Source: Thalassospira profundimaris | Lineage (GTDB): Bacteria > Pseudomonadota > Alphaproteobacteria > Rhodospirillales > Thalassospiraceae | Length of the DNA stretch: 36,324 bases | Direction of reading: 5' to 3' | Assembly: GCF_003326675.1 (NCBI RefSeq) | Contig: NZ_JPWF01000024.1 | Span: 1 to 36,324 of the forward strand | In this document: piece after piece, positions 22,977 through 33,211 of the stretch | Layout: the number at the start of each line of letters is the position of its first letter | Numbering within the stretch: position 1 is the stretch's first letter | Translations under genes and position numbers: made by a program | The notes under the pieces: model-generated | What the model was told of the DNA's origin: nothing | The model's database searches: none | The model's input: the letters and a program-made list of their open reading frames with translations, nothing else

Positions 22977-24533
22977 TTGCTCAATTCAGAAACATTCGAC
23001 ATCGCCATCATCGGCGGTGGCATCAATGGTACCGGCATTGCGCGGGATGCAGCAGGTCGCGGACTGAGTGTCTTTTTGTGTGAAAAAGACGACCTTGCCA
23101 GCGCCACCTCGTCTGCCAGCACCAAGCTGATCCATGGTGGCCTGCGCTATCTTGAACATTATGAATTCCGGCTGGTCCGCGAGGCGTTGATTGAACGCGA
23201 GGTTCTTTTGCGCGCCGCCCCGCACATCATCTGGCCGCTGCGTTTCGTCCTTCCCCATGTCAAAGGTCTGCGCCCGGCATGGATGATCCGTTTGGGCCTA
23301 TTCCTGTATGATCATCTTGGTGGTCGTGAAAAACTTCCGGGGTCCGAGGGAATCAAACTTGCCTATCACCCGGCAGGCACGCCATTGATCAAAGGCATGA
23401 CCAAGGCATTTGTCTATTCCGATTGCTGGGTCCAGGATGCGCGCCTTGTGGTGCTTAATGCCATGGATGCACGCGATCTGGGGGCCGATATCCGCACCAG
23501 AACCGAATGCGTATCGGCAAAGCGTGATGGCGATCTTTGGAATGTCACCATTCGCAATATTGATGATGGCACCGAGCAGGTCATCAAAGCCAGATCACTG
23601 GTCAATGCCGCAGGCCCCTGGTGTGCGGAACTGCTTGAAAGCCGGGTCGAAGCCAAGAAGAAACAGGGTATTCGCATGGTTCAGGGCAGCCACATCGTGG
23701 TGCCGAAACTGTTTGACCATGAATATTGCTATATCTTCCAGAACCCGGACGGGCGTATTGTCTTTGCCATTCCCTATGAACAGAACTTTACCCTGATCGG
23801 CACGACGGACCGCGATTACAAGGGAGATCCGTCCAAGGTCGCGATCAGTGACGAAGAAACGAAATATCTGTGCGATCTTGCCAACAGCTATTTCGAAAAG
23901 AAAATCACCACCGATGATGTTGTCTGGACCTATTCCGGTGTGCGCCCGCTTTATGGCGATGGCAGCGAAGACGCATCACAGGTTACCCGTGACTATGTTC
24001 TCGAAATTGATCGTGGTGAACGCGAAGATGATGGTGCGCCGCTTCTAAACATTTATGGCGGCAAAATCACGACCTATCGCAAGCTTGCTGAATCAGCCAT
24101 GACCAAGCTTTGCCCTTTGCTTGACCACGAAGATACCCGCTGGACCGCCACCAGGGCACTTCCGGGGGGCGACATGCCGGGCGCGGATTTCGAACGCTAT
24201 CTTACCGCGATGCACAAGAAGTTTCCGTGGATTCCCGACGCACAAATCTACCGCTACGTGCAAAACTACGGCACACTCACCAACCGGATTGTTGGTAACG
24301 CGACGGACCTCAATGGGCTAGGAACGCATTTGGGGGATGACGTGTATGAATGTGAATTGCGCTATCTGGTGGATTTCGAATGGGCACGAACGGCCCAGGA
24401 TGTTATGTGGCGCCGCTCCAAACTGGGGCTGCACCTATCGGATGAGACGCGTAATGCCATTGTCCAATGGTTCGCAACGGAACCGAAATCAAAAAACACC
24501 GTGAAAACGGGCGAAGGAAACAGTGGAAAATGA
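22977..24533 (+). CDS. glpD: aerobic glycerol-3-phosphate dehydrogenase
   Basis: A 518-residue FAD-dependent dehydrogenase that oxidises sn-glycerol 3-phosphate to dihydroxyacetone phosphate at the inner membrane and feeds electrons to the quinone pool. The dinucleotide motif is GGGINGTGIARDAAGRG from residue 13. Further signatures are STKLIHGGLRYLEHYEFRLVREAL, GTTDRDYKGDP and NIYGGKITTYRKLAE. The length is normal. The start is TTG at 22977, supported by AGGGAGG at 22964-22970, six bases upstream; no ATG offers a full N-terminal FAD motif. It is the first gene of the glpDSTPQUV operon and overlaps glpS by four bases (ATGA). Confidence 0.97.
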   Translation: MLNSETFDIAIIGGGINGTGIARDAAGRGLSVFLCEKDDLASATSSASTKLIHGGLRYLEHYEFRLVREALIEREVLLRAAPHIIWPLRFVLPHVKGLRPAWMIRLGLFLYDHLGGREKLPGSEGIKLAYHPAGTPLIKGMTKAFVYSDCWVQDARLVVLNAMDARDLGADIRTRTECVSAKRDGDLWNVTIRNIDDGTEQVIKARSLVNAAGPWCAELLESRVEAKKKQGIRMVQGSHIVVPKLFDHEYCYIFQNPDGRIVFAIPYEQNFTLIGTTDRDYKGDPSKVAISDEETKYLCDLANSYFEKKITTDDVVWTYSGVRPLYGDGSEDASQVTRDYVLEIDRGEREDDGAPLLNIYGGKITTYRKLAESAMTKLCPLLDHEDTRWTATRALPGGDMPGADFERYLTAMHKKFPWIPDAQIYRYVQNYGTLTNRIVGNATDLNGLGTHLGDDVYECELRYLVDFEWARTAQDVMWRRSKLGLHLSDETRNAIVQWFATEPKSKNTVKTGEGNSGK

Positions 24534-25630
24534 CCCTTACGCTTGAAAACATATCCAAGACCGTGGGAGGGGAGTCCCACATCGATGATGTGTCAATGAC
24601 GCTGGAACCAGGATCATTCAACGTCCTTCTGGGACGGACCCTGGCTGGCAAGACGACGCTGATGCGCATCATGGCGGGGCTTGAACCGCCAAGCAGCGGT
24701 CGCATTCTGGTTGATAATGTTGATGTCACCGGCATGGCTGTGCAAAAGCGCAATGTCGCCATGGTATATCAGCAATTCATCAACTACCCGTCGATGAATG
24801 TCTTTGACAATATCGCATCCCCCCTGAAGCTTCAGGGCGTGGACAAGGCCGAGATCGAAAAGCGTGTGCGTTCGACCGCCGAGCTGATGCATATCGAACA
24901 TCTGCTTGATCGTCTGCCACAGGAGCTTTCCGGTGGTCAGCAGCAGCGCACCGCCATGGCACGCGCCATGGTCAAGGATTGCAAGTTGCTGTTGCTTGAC
25001 GAACCGCTGGTCAACCTTGACTACAAACTGCGTGAAGAACTGCGCGAAGAAATCCCGAACCTTTTGGCGGAACGCGACACCATTGTTGTCTATGCCACGA
25101 CCGAACCGATGGAAGCCCTGTTGCTGGGCGGGAAATGCGCGGTCATGCATCAGGGACGCGTGACCCAGTTTGGCCCGACCACACAGGTTTACCATAACCC
25201 GGCCTATGTCGAGACCGGCCTGATCTTTTCCGATCCGCCGATCAACCTTGTCGATGCCGAAGTCCGCGATGGCGCGATCTTTATGAAGTCGGGTCATCAG
25301 GTTCCGCTGACCGGGCATCTTTCGGGTCTTGCGAACGGAAATTACACCCTTGGTATCCGTGCCAACCACCTGTCGGTTGATCCGACCGGCGACAACACGA
25401 TTGCCATGCAGGGACAGGTTGAACTGGCCGAAATCACCGGTTCGGAAACCTTTGTCCACGTGCATTTCAACGATGTTTCCTGGGTCATTCAGGAAGAAGG
25501 TGTTCACAACCCGCGTCTGGGCGAAGCCACGTCGTTCTATGTCGATCCGACACGTCTGTTTGCCTTTGATGCAAACGGTAAACTCGTGGCCGCACCGCCG
25601 GTCGAAATTTCCAACGGCAAAGCGGCGTAA
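24530..25630 (+). CDS. glpS: glycerol ABC transporter ATP-binding protein GlpS
   Basis: A 366-residue CUT1-type ATPase. Walker A reads GRTLAGKT (35-42), the signature LSGGQQQR is intact (133-140), Walker B is LLLLDE (153-158), and a TOBE-like regulatory domain follows from about 235. The position of the switch histidine holds Thr191 in YATTEP where MalK-like proteins have YVTHDQ. The start is the ATG at 24530 that overlaps the glpD stop, with GAAGGA upstream; this removes 21 residues of read-through from the longer frame. It pairs with GlpT to power glycerol import through GlpP/GlpQ with binding protein GlpV, as in rhizobial glpSTPQV systems. Confidence 0.93.
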   Translation: MTLTLENISKTVGGESHIDDVSMTLEPGSFNVLLGRTLAGKTTLMRIMAGLEPPSSGRILVDNVDVTGMAVQKRNVAMVYQQFINYPSMNVFDNIASPLKLQGVDKAEIEKRVRSTAELMHIEHLLDRLPQELSGGQQQRTAMARAMVKDCKLLLLDEPLVNLDYKLREELREEIPNLLAERDTIVVYATTEPMEALLLGGKCAVMHQGRVTQFGPTTQVYHNPAYVETGLIFSDPPINLVDAEVRDGAIFMKSGHQVPLTGHLSGLANGNYTLGIRANHLSVDPTGDNTIAMQGQVELAEITGSETFVHVHFNDVSWVIQEEGVHNPRLGEATSFYVDPTRLFAFDANGKLVAAPPVEISNGKAA

Positions 25631-25644
25631 GGTGAGACAGAAAA

Positions 25645-26739
25645 ATGGCACGTATTGATCTTAAAAGCCTTGCGCATTCATATTTCCCCGATCCGAAAAC
25701 GGACGAGGATTATGCCCTTCGTCGCATGGAACATGTCTGGGAAGACGGCGGGGCCTACGCCCTTCTTGGCCCGTCGGGCTGTGGCAAGACCACCCTTCTG
25801 AACATTATTTCCGGCCTTTTGACGCCGTCGCATGGTCAGGTTCTGTTTGATGGCAAGGATGTCACCAATCTGGCACCGGAAGACCGCAACATCGCACAGG
25901 TTTTCCAGTTCCCGGTCATCTATGACACCATGACGGTCTATGACAACCTTGCATTCCCGCTGCGCAACCGCGGTGTTGACGAAAAACGCGTTGATGCCCG
26001 TGTGCGTGAAATCGCCGGAATGCTTGATCTGACCGGCAAGCTGAAACAAAAGGCCCGTGGCCTTGGTGCCGATGAAAAACAGACGATCTCGCTTGGGCGT
26101 GGTCTGGTCCGTGACGATGTTTCGGCCATCCTGTTTGACGAACCGCTGACGGTGATTGACCCGCATCTGAAATGGGTTCTGCGCCGCAAACTTAAGGAAA
26201 TTCACAACAAGCTGCGCCCGACCATGGTGTATGTCACCCATGATCAGGTCGAAGCTTTGACCTTTGCGGACAAGGTTGTCGTCATGTATGGCGGCAAGGT
26301 CGTACAGCTTGGCACCCCGCAGGAACTGTTTGAAAATCCGGCCCATACCTTTGTCGGCTACTTCATCGGAAGCCCCGGCATGAACATCATGGATTGCAAG
26401 ATCGATGATGGTGCAGCCTGGGTCGATGGTCAGCGTATCGGTCTTTCGGACCGTCACCTTGCGGCCATTTCCAAACAAAGCGGCAAGATCGAGTTGGGCA
26501 TTCGTCCGGAATTCCTGACCCTTGAAACCGCTGGTTCGACCAAAGGCAGCGACGGCGTTGAAGTCAACATCGTCAAGGTCGAGGACCTTGGTCAATACAA
26601 GATCGCGACCACCCGGTTTGGTGCGTCGGAAATCAAGGTCAAGCTTGGCGAAGATGAACAGGTTGTCGGGCAGTCCGGCATTCTGCGCTTTGCACCGGAA
26701 TGGACCAAGCTTTACGCCGACAGTCAGTTGGTCGCGTAA
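25645..26739 (+). CDS. glpT: glycerol ABC transporter ATP-binding protein GlpT
   Basis: A 364-residue CUT1-type ATPase and partner of GlpS. Walker A GPSGCGKTT (42-50), Walker B AILFDE (161-166) and the H-loop His199 (YVTHDQ) are canonical. The signature is degenerate: LGADEKQ (140-146) replaces LSGGQQQ. A C-terminal regulatory domain of about 130 residues follows. It starts 14 bases after glpS with AAGGTGA as ribosome site. It is named after the rhizobial glycerol ABC gene and is not the E. coli glycerol-3-phosphate antiporter GlpT. Confidence 0.93.
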   Translation: MARIDLKSLAHSYFPDPKTDEDYALRRMEHVWEDGGAYALLGPSGCGKTTLLNIISGLLTPSHGQVLFDGKDVTNLAPEDRNIAQVFQFPVIYDTMTVYDNLAFPLRNRGVDEKRVDARVREIAGMLDLTGKLKQKARGLGADEKQTISLGRGLVRDDVSAILFDEPLTVIDPHLKWVLRRKLKEIHNKLRPTMVYVTHDQVEALTFADKVVVMYGGKVVQLGTPQELFENPAHTFVGYFIGSPGMNIMDCKIDDGAAWVDGQRIGLSDRHLAAISKQSGKIELGIRPEFLTLETAGSTKGSDGVEVNIVKVEDLGQYKIATTRFGASEIKVKLGEDEQVVGQSGILRFAPEWTKLYADSQLVA

Positions 26740-26753
26740 GGGGGGATGGGGAA

Positions 26754-27626
<873 letters not shown>

Positions 27627-27627
27627 A

Positions 27628-28431
27628 ATGCAGTTCCAGAAACGACATATCGGACTTCTTCTTTACATTCTGTTCCTGTTGCTGCCGATCTATTGGCTGT
27701 TCAACATGTCGATCAAGACCAATACGGAAATCCTGGGCGCAATGACCCTGTTCCCGGATAATCCGACATTGGCCAACTATGCGACGATCCTGACCGATCC
27801 GGCATGGTATACGGGCTATATCAACTCGATGATTTATGTCGGGATCAACGTTGTGATCTCGCTCGTCGTCGCCCTGCCCGCTGCCTATGCATTTTCGCGG
27901 TTCAACTTTACCGGCGACAAGCATCTGTTCTTCTGGCTTCTGACCAACCGTATGGCACCGCCGGCCGTGTTCCTGTTGCCGTTCTTCCAGCTTTATTCAA
28001 GTGTCGGCCTGTTTGACACCCATATTGCTGTGGCCCTTGCACACTGCCTGTTCAATGTGCCGCTGGCAGTCTGGATCCTTGAAGGCTTTATGTCGGGCAT
28101 TCCAAAGGAAATCGATGAAACCGCCTATGTGGATGGTTACTCGTTCCCGCGCTTCTTTGCCACGATCTTCCTGCCGCTGATCCGTTCGGGCATCGGTGTT
28201 ACGGCCTTCTTCTGCTTCATGTTCAGCTGGGTTGAGCTGCTTCTGGCCCGCACCCTGACATCGGTCGAAGCCAAACCGATCGCAGCAACCATGACCCGTA
28301 CCGTTTCGGCGTCGGGCCTTGATTGGGGTGTTCTTGCCGCAGCAGGTGTTTTGACAATCGTCCCGGGTGCCTTGGTGATTTGGTTCGTTCGCAACTACAT
28401 CGCCAAAGGTTTCGCCATGGGTCGCGTGTAA
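27628..28431 (+). CDS. glpQ: glycerol ABC transporter permease GlpQ
   Basis: A 267-residue MalG-like permease with six hydrophobic segments and the EAA loop EIDETAYVDGYSFPRFFATIFLP. The start lies one base after the glpP stop, with GGGGGA inside the end of glpP, so translation is coupled. It forms the heterodimeric membrane channel with GlpP. It is named after rhizobial glpQ and is unrelated to the E. coli phosphodiesterase GlpQ. Confidence 0.92.
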   Translation: MQFQKRHIGLLLYILFLLLPIYWLFNMSIKTNTEILGAMTLFPDNPTLANYATILTDPAWYTGYINSMIYVGINVVISLVVALPAAYAFSRFNFTGDKHLFFWLLTNRMAPPAVFLLPFFQLYSSVGLFDTHIAVALAHCLFNVPLAVWILEGFMSGIPKEIDETAYVDGYSFPRFFATIFLPLIRSGIGVTAFFCFMFSWVELLLARTLTSVEAKPIAATMTRTVSASGLDWGVLAAAGVLTIVPGALVIWFVRNYIAKGFAMGRV

Positions 28432-28455
28432 TCGGAAAACAGGAGGAATTTCAAC

Positions 28456-28728
28456 ATGGCATGGATGGCCTGGACCCCGATTACCGCTGTGTTTTTCAGC
28501 TGCATCATATTGATGCTGATCGGAATGGGAATTTGGCAGGCGGTATCACCAACCGTTCCACGGCGCGGCTTCTTGCCGCTGACCACCACGCGCGGTGACC
28601 GTCTGTTTATCAGTCTTTTGGGTGCGGCTTACATCCATCTTGGATGGCTGGCATTTACCGACATCGCGCTTTGGATCGGTTCGGTAATCGCACTGGCCTG
28701 GCTCGTCATTGTGATGCGCTGGGGATGA
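28456..28728 (+). CDS. glpU: small membrane protein GlpU (DUF2160-like)
   Basis: A 90-residue protein with three hydrophobic segments (about 8-30, 48-66 and 68-87) and a basic loop VPRRGFLP near 35-42. It resembles the DUF2160 family of small proteins found in glycerol ABC operons between the permease and binding-protein genes. Its function is unknown; a role as an accessory subunit of the transporter is inferred from position. An ideal AGGAGG (28441-28446) precedes the ATG by nine bases. Confidence 0.82.
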   Translation: MAWMAWTPITAVFFSCIILMLIGMGIWQAVSPTVPRRGFLPLTTTRGDRLFISLLGAAYIHLGWLAFTDIALWIGSVIALAWLVIVMRWG

Positions 28729-28734
28729 TCATGG

Positions 28735-28767
28735 GGAACGGTGCTGTGATCGTTGCAGTGCCGTTCC
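28735..28767 (+). promoter_or_regulatory. intercistronic hairpin between glpU and glpV
   Basis: GGAACGG and CCGTTCC, extended by two G-U pairs and CTG/CAG, form a 12-bp stem (28735-28746 with 28756-28767) closing a nine-base loop. It is followed by TTTGATATT, too weak for a firm terminator. Such stems upstream of binding-protein genes often protect the downstream message or attenuate transcription. Confidence 0.6.
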
Positions 28768-28865
28768 TTTGATATTCATCGCGGTGGGTTGTCTGTCTTC
28801 CCCTGCCGTTGATGACCGGGTTTTATCCGGATGAGCAAAAGGAAGACAACCAGGGAGAAAACGAC

Positions 28866-30620
28866 ATGATCGTTAAAGCCAAAGGCGCTTCGAGCGTTAT
28901 TAAAGGCAGTGCCGTTGCAGTCGCTCTTGGTCTTGCTGTGCTGGCAAACCCGGCAATGGCTGACCAGTATACTGACGCGGCAAAAAAATGGATCGATAGC
29001 GAGTTTCAGCCGTCGAGCCTGAACAAAGATGCCCAGATGGCCGAACTTGAATGGTTCATCAAGGCAGCCGAGCCGTTCCGTGGCATGGACATCAACGTGG
29101 TGTCTGAAACCATCACCACGCACGAATATGAGTCCAAGGTTCTGGCCAAGGCTTTCTCGGAAATCACCGGGATCAACCTGACCCATGATCTGATCGGCGA
29201 AGGCGACGTTATCGAGAAACTGCAAACCCAGATGCAGTCGAACCGTAACATCTATGACGCCTATATCAATGACTCGGACCTGATCGGCACCCATTCGCGT
29301 TACGACGCGGTTGTGCCGCTGTCTGACTTCATGTCCGGCGAAGGTAAAGACGTTACCTCTCCGACCCTTGATCTCGAAGATTTCATCGGTCTGTCTTTCA
29401 CCACCGGCCCGGATGGCAAGCTTTATCAGCTTCCTGACCAGCAGTTCGCGAACCTTTACTGGTTCCGTTATGACTGGTTCCAGCGTGCAGACCTGCAGAA
29501 GCAGTTCAAAGACAAATACGGCTATGACCTTGGCGTTCCGGTTAACTGGTCGGCCTATGAAGACATCGCTGAATTCTTCACCAACGACGTGAAGGAAATC
29601 GACGGTCAGAAAGTCTATGGCCATATGGATTACGGTAAAAAAGACCCGTCGCTGGGTTGGCGCTTTACCGATGCGTGGCTGTCGATGGCTGGTGCTGGCG
29701 ACAAGGGTCTTCCGAACGGTCTTCCGGTTGACGAATGGGGCATCCGCGTTGAAGGTTGCGCCCCGGCTGGTTCAAGCGTGACCCGTGGTGGTGCTGCCAA
29801 CGGCCCGGCGGCTGTTTACGCACTGACCAAATACATTGACTGGCTTAAGGCTTATGCTCCGGCAGAAGCAGCTGGCATGACCTTCGGTGAAGCTGGTCCG
29901 GTTCCGGCACAGGGCCAGATCGCACAGCAGATCTTCTGGTACACCGCCTTTACCGCAGACATGGCGAAAAAAGGCACCCCGGTTGTGAACGAAGACGGCA
30001 CGCCGAAATGGCGTATGGCCCCGTCCCCGCACGGCCCGTACTGGGAAGAAGGCATGAAGCTTGGTTATCAGGACGTGGGTTCCTGGACTCTGATGAAGTC
30101 CACCCCGCTTGAGCGCCGTAAAGCTGCATGGCTCTATGCACAGTTCGTTACCTCGAAATCCGTATCGCTGAAAAAGACCCTGACCGGTCTGACCCCGATC
30201 CGTCAGTCTGACCTGGATACCCAGGAAATGACCGATATCGCACCGAACTGGGGTGGTCTGGTCGAGTTCTATCGTTCCCCGGCCCGCGTCCAGTGGTCGC
30301 CGACCGGTACGAACGTTCCGGATTATCCGAAACTGGCTCAGCTCTGGTGGCAGAACGTTGCCGAAGCTGTAACCGGCGAACGCACCCCGCAGGAAGCAAT
30401 GGATAACCTTGCAACTGCGATGGACCGCGTTATGCAGCGTCTGGAACGTGCAGGTATCGGTGGCGAATGCGCACCGAAACTGAACGAAGAACGTGATGCA
30501 CAGTACTGGTTCGACCAGCCCGGTGCACCGAAGCCGAAACTGGCGAACGAAAAACCGCAGGGTGAGACCGTCAAATATGACGATCTGATCGCGGAATGGC
30601 GTGCGGCTCAGAAGAACTAA
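28866..30620 (+). CDS. glpV: glycerol ABC transporter substrate-binding protein GlpV
   Basis: A periplasmic binding protein of 584 residues, larger than typical sugar-binding proteins but usual for this glycerol family. Residues 1-32 form a signal peptide (KAKGASSVIKGS, a hydrophobic core, then PAMA-DQ). The mature protein is rich in Trp and Tyr and contains VSETITTHEYESKVLAKAF and repeated YWFRYDWF/WRF segments. The ATG at 28866 is preceded by AGGGAGA; the longer frame adds 19 polar residues before the signal. It is the last gene of the glp operon. Codon use is more restricted than in the neighbours (many GGT, GCT, CCG and TTC), consistent with high expression. Confidence 0.92.
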   Translation: MIVKAKGASSVIKGSAVAVALGLAVLANPAMADQYTDAAKKWIDSEFQPSSLNKDAQMAELEWFIKAAEPFRGMDINVVSETITTHEYESKVLAKAFSEITGINLTHDLIGEGDVIEKLQTQMQSNRNIYDAYINDSDLIGTHSRYDAVVPLSDFMSGEGKDVTSPTLDLEDFIGLSFTTGPDGKLYQLPDQQFANLYWFRYDWFQRADLQKQFKDKYGYDLGVPVNWSAYEDIAEFFTNDVKEIDGQKVYGHMDYGKKDPSLGWRFTDAWLSMAGAGDKGLPNGLPVDEWGIRVEGCAPAGSSVTRGGAANGPAAVYALTKYIDWLKAYAPAEAAGMTFGEAGPVPAQGQIAQQIFWYTAFTADMAKKGTPVVNEDGTPKWRMAPSPHGPYWEEGMKLGYQDVGSWTLMKSTPLERRKAAWLYAQFVTSKSVSLKKTLTGLTPIRQSDLDTQEMTDIAPNWGGLVEFYRSPARVQWSPTGTNVPDYPKLAQLWWQNVAEAVTGERTPQEAMDNLATAMDRVMQRLERAGIGGECAPKLNEERDAQYWFDQPGAPKPKLANEKPQGETVKYDDLIAEWRAAQKN

Positions 30621-30639
30621 GAGCCACACTACTGGGGGT

Positions 30640-30664
30640 GCCGGGGATGTTTTTCATCCCCGGC
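30640..30664. terminator. strong hairpin after glpV
   Basis: A perfect 10-bp stem, GCCGGGGATG (30640-30649) with CATCCCCGGC (30655-30664), closes the loop TTTTT 19 bases after the glpV stop. No T-run follows directly; a T-rich patch begins about 20 bases later. It may terminate weakly or protect the 3' end of the operon message. Confidence 0.65.
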
Positions 30665-30836
30665 CGTCCCGCCCGAAACCTTAATTTTATTACCCAAACC
30701 ATTTTACCAAAGCCTATTCCATTAGGTCATTGACCACACAAGAACCCGAGACATCCGAACAACGGATGCATATGTCCCGAACCGGGAATGTCTGCCCAAA
30801 CGATCATCAAACAGCGGGCAAGACAGGGAGGAAACA

Positions 30837-33107
30837 GTGAATAGCGCCATCAATAAACGACGCGCCGGCCTTGGCATTCAAGGCAGGCTAATGGCTTCTT
30901 TTGCCTTGATTCTGGTATTGGCCGGCATTTCATCGGTCGTATCGTGGGTCTCTTTTGGCAATAGCCGCGATCTTGTCGCCGATATCACGACCAACAGTCT
31001 GCCTTCAATCATTCGCCAGATGGAGCTGGCAATGAACGGTGTCGGTCTTGCCGCACAAGCGCCTGTTCTGGCGGCTTCGCGCAATGTCGATGAGTTGACG
31101 CAAACCGAAAGCAGCCTTGATCAGTTGATCAGCGATGCCCGTGCGCGTCTGACCGAAATCGCCGATGCAAATCCCGAACCGGTAATGATTGATATCGCGC
31201 CGCCAGTCCCGGACGCCACCGGCGAAGATGGTGCACCAAATGACAGCGCCCCGGAACCGCAACTGGTTGACGCGGTTGCGACCCTGACCGCACAGCTTGA
31301 CGATATCGTCGCCCGTCGTGACACCCTTCACGCCCTGACAACCAAGCGTCTTGAAATCGAGAAACTGCGTGGTGACCTGACGCTTGATATGATGTTTGCC
31401 TATGGTGATCTGTCGGAATTCATCAGCCCGCTGATCGAGGTTGTTGATATTGATGTCGCGCGAGGCATCTCGCGCGTGTCAAATGGCAACAGCGATGCCG
31501 CCGCCAAGCTTGAAGAAACCATCGCATTCTCACAGCTGATTGCAGAAATCCGCGCCAATGTGAACCTTGCCTTTGGAATGCTGACCGCGGCGATTGCCGT
31601 CCCAGAAGGCGAAGCCATGGACGAGGTTCGCAACCAGTGGAGCTGGGCGGAACTGCGCATTACCGATGCGCTGGAAAAACTTCCCGACAATGACGATGGC
31701 AAAAAAATCCGCGATCTTGCCAAGGCGCTACTGGCATATGGTGCAGGCAGTAACAGCGTTTTTGATTTGCGTGAAACGGAATGGGACAACCAGTACCGCA
31801 CGGAACAGACCCTTGATGCCACCCTTGCAACGGCCGAGGCCCTTTCACAATCCATCTCGCTTATGGTTGATGGCAAGCGGGCCGAGGTTGATCACAATGC
31901 AACCAACGCCCTGTCACAGGTGGTCAAGGATCAGCGCCTGATCGCGATTATCGGGCTTTCGGTTCTGGTGATATCGCTGGCAATCCTGATCTTTTATGTG
32001 CGAAGGAACCTGATCAAGCGTCTGCTTCGGGTGATTGACGCCATGCGCAAGGTTGCCAATGGTGATCTGAGCACAGAGGTCAAGGACACCGGTCGCGACG
32101 AAATCGGTCGCATGGCCGAAATCCTTGGACAATTCCGTGAAACCAGCCTTGCCGCCCAACAGGCCGAGGAAAAAGTTACCCGTGAACGCGAACTGGCCGA
32201 GGCCAAACGCCGTCAGGATATGCTTGATCTGGCCGATGCATTCGAGGCATCGATCATGCAGGTCGCAAAAGACGTCGCCCGCGAGGCCGAAAACATTCAG
32301 GCCACATCCAATCAGGTTCGCGATCACGCCCAGATTGCCTCGACCAATGCCACCGGCGTTGCCGGGGCGTCCGAAGAAATTTCAATCAATATGGCGTCTG
32401 TTTCCGATGCTGCCCAATCACTGTCTGACCGGGTGCGTGATACCGGGCATCGCGCCCGGCAATCGGTGGGGGCCGCGACAAGTGCCGTCGAAGCCGCCCA
32501 GCGCACCAACGCCACCATGCATGAACTTGAAACCGGCGCGCAGGAGATCGGTGAAATCCTGAACCTTATTCAGGATATCGCCGCCCAGACCAATCTTTTG
32601 GCGCTTAATGCCACTATCGAGGCTGCCCGTGCCGGTGAAGCAGGCAAGGGATTTGCCGTGGTCGCCCAGGAAGTCAAAAACCTTGCCAATCAGACCGGAT
32701 CGGCCACCGACCGCATCGCCGAACGGATCACGGAAATTCAATCCACGACGGGCATCGCGGTACAGGCGATTGCAGGCATCCGAGACAGCATCACCGGCAT
32801 TCATGAAACCGTTGGCGAAATGTCTGAGGCGGTCAGCGACCAACAGAATTTCGTCGCCGAGATCGCCAGCAATGTCGAACAATCAGCCACCGCTGCCAGT
32901 GAAATGAATGGCACCATCGCACAGGTCAGTAGTGCTGCGGATGATAACCTTCAGGCTGTGGATGGTTTGCGACTGGCAACTGATCGCTTGCGGACACAGT
33001 CCGATGATCTTGGCGCACGCGTCCGTGAATTTCTGGCATCCATTCGATCCGAACAACCAGCACATCAGTCACATGTGCCGATATTCAATTCTTCCTCCCT
33101 GCGATGA
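30837..33107 (+). CDS. methyl-accepting chemotaxis protein
   Basis: A 756-residue chemoreceptor. A membrane segment lies at about 18-38 and a second at 369-388; between them is a periplasmic sensor of about 330 residues, mostly helical, interrupted by a Pro- and Asp-rich acidic stretch at 112-143. A HAMP domain covers about 389-441. The signalling domain covers about 475-745, with the hairpin tip [28 protein letters not shown] split around 572-600 and [10 protein letters not shown]. There is no CheR-binding pentapeptide at the C-terminus. The GTG start has AGGGAGG five bases upstream (30825-30831). It has its own terminator. The ligand is unknown; the location after glpV makes glycerol-related sensing a guess only. 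Confidence 0.93.
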   Translation: MNSAINKRRAGLGIQGRLMASFALILVLAGISSVVSWVSFGNSRDLVADITTNSLPSIIRQMELAMNGVGLAAQAPVLAASRNVDELTQTESSLDQLISDARARLTEIADANPEPVMIDIAPPVPDATGEDGAPNDSAPEPQLVDAVATLTAQLDDIVARRDTLHALTTKRLEIEKLRGDLTLDMMFAYGDLSEFISPLIEVVDIDVARGISRVSNGNSDAAAKLEETIAFSQLIAEIRANVNLAFGMLTAAIAVPEGEAMDEVRNQWSWAELRITDALEKLPDNDDGKKIRDLAKALLAYGAGSNSVFDLRETEWDNQYRTEQTLDATLATAEALSQSISLMVDGKRAEVDHNATNALSQVVKDQRLIAIIGLSVLVISLAILIFYVRRNLIKRLLRVIDAMRKVANGDLSTEVKDTGRDEIGRMAEILGQFRETSLAAQQAEEKVTRERELAEAKRRQDMLDLADAFEASIMQVAKDVAREAENIQATSNQVRDHAQIASTNATGVAGASEEISINMASVSDAAQSLSDRVRDTGHRARQSVGAATSAVEAAQRTNATMHELETGAQEIGEILNLIQDIAAQTNLLALNATIEAARAGEAGKGFAVVAQEVKNLANQTGSATDRIAERITEIQSTTGIAVQAIAGIRDSITGIHETVGEMSEAVSDQQNFVAEIASNVEQSATAASEMNGTIAQVSSAADDNLQAVDGLRLATDRLRTQSDDLGARVREFLASIRSEQPAHQSHVPIFNSSSLR

Positions 33108-33116
33108 GCGCACCTG

Positions 33117-33174
33117 ACCGGAGCCAGATGGCCTGTCCGACCCCGAATATGTCATCTGGTTCCGGTACTTTTTT
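33117..33174 (+). terminator. intrinsic terminator after the chemoreceptor gene
   Basis: A 14-bp stem with one G-U pair, arms 33117-33130 and 33153-33166, is followed by AC and T6. It lies nine bases after the chemoreceptor stop. It overlaps the longer open frame of the next gene, which argues for the later start at 33212. Confidence 0.93.
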
Positions 33175-33211
33175 ACCACCTTATCGCAGCAAAGATGTTA
33201 GACAGAACACC

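Noticed and set aside
24614..25651. 345-residue open frame antisense to glpS
   Set aside because: It is a mirror of a strong ABC ATPase gene, a result of codon bias; no domain or ribosome site supports it.
25678..26595. 305-residue open frame antisense to glpT
   Set aside because: Shadow of the glpT coding frame with no recognisable protein features.
28776..29624. 282-residue open frame antisense to glpV
   Set aside because: Shadow frame; the plus-strand signal peptide and family features of glpV are decisive.
30752..30768. hairpin CATCCG/CGGATG in the chemoreceptor leader
   Set aside because: Short six-pair stem with no surrounding conserved motif; not enough to call a riboswitch or terminator.
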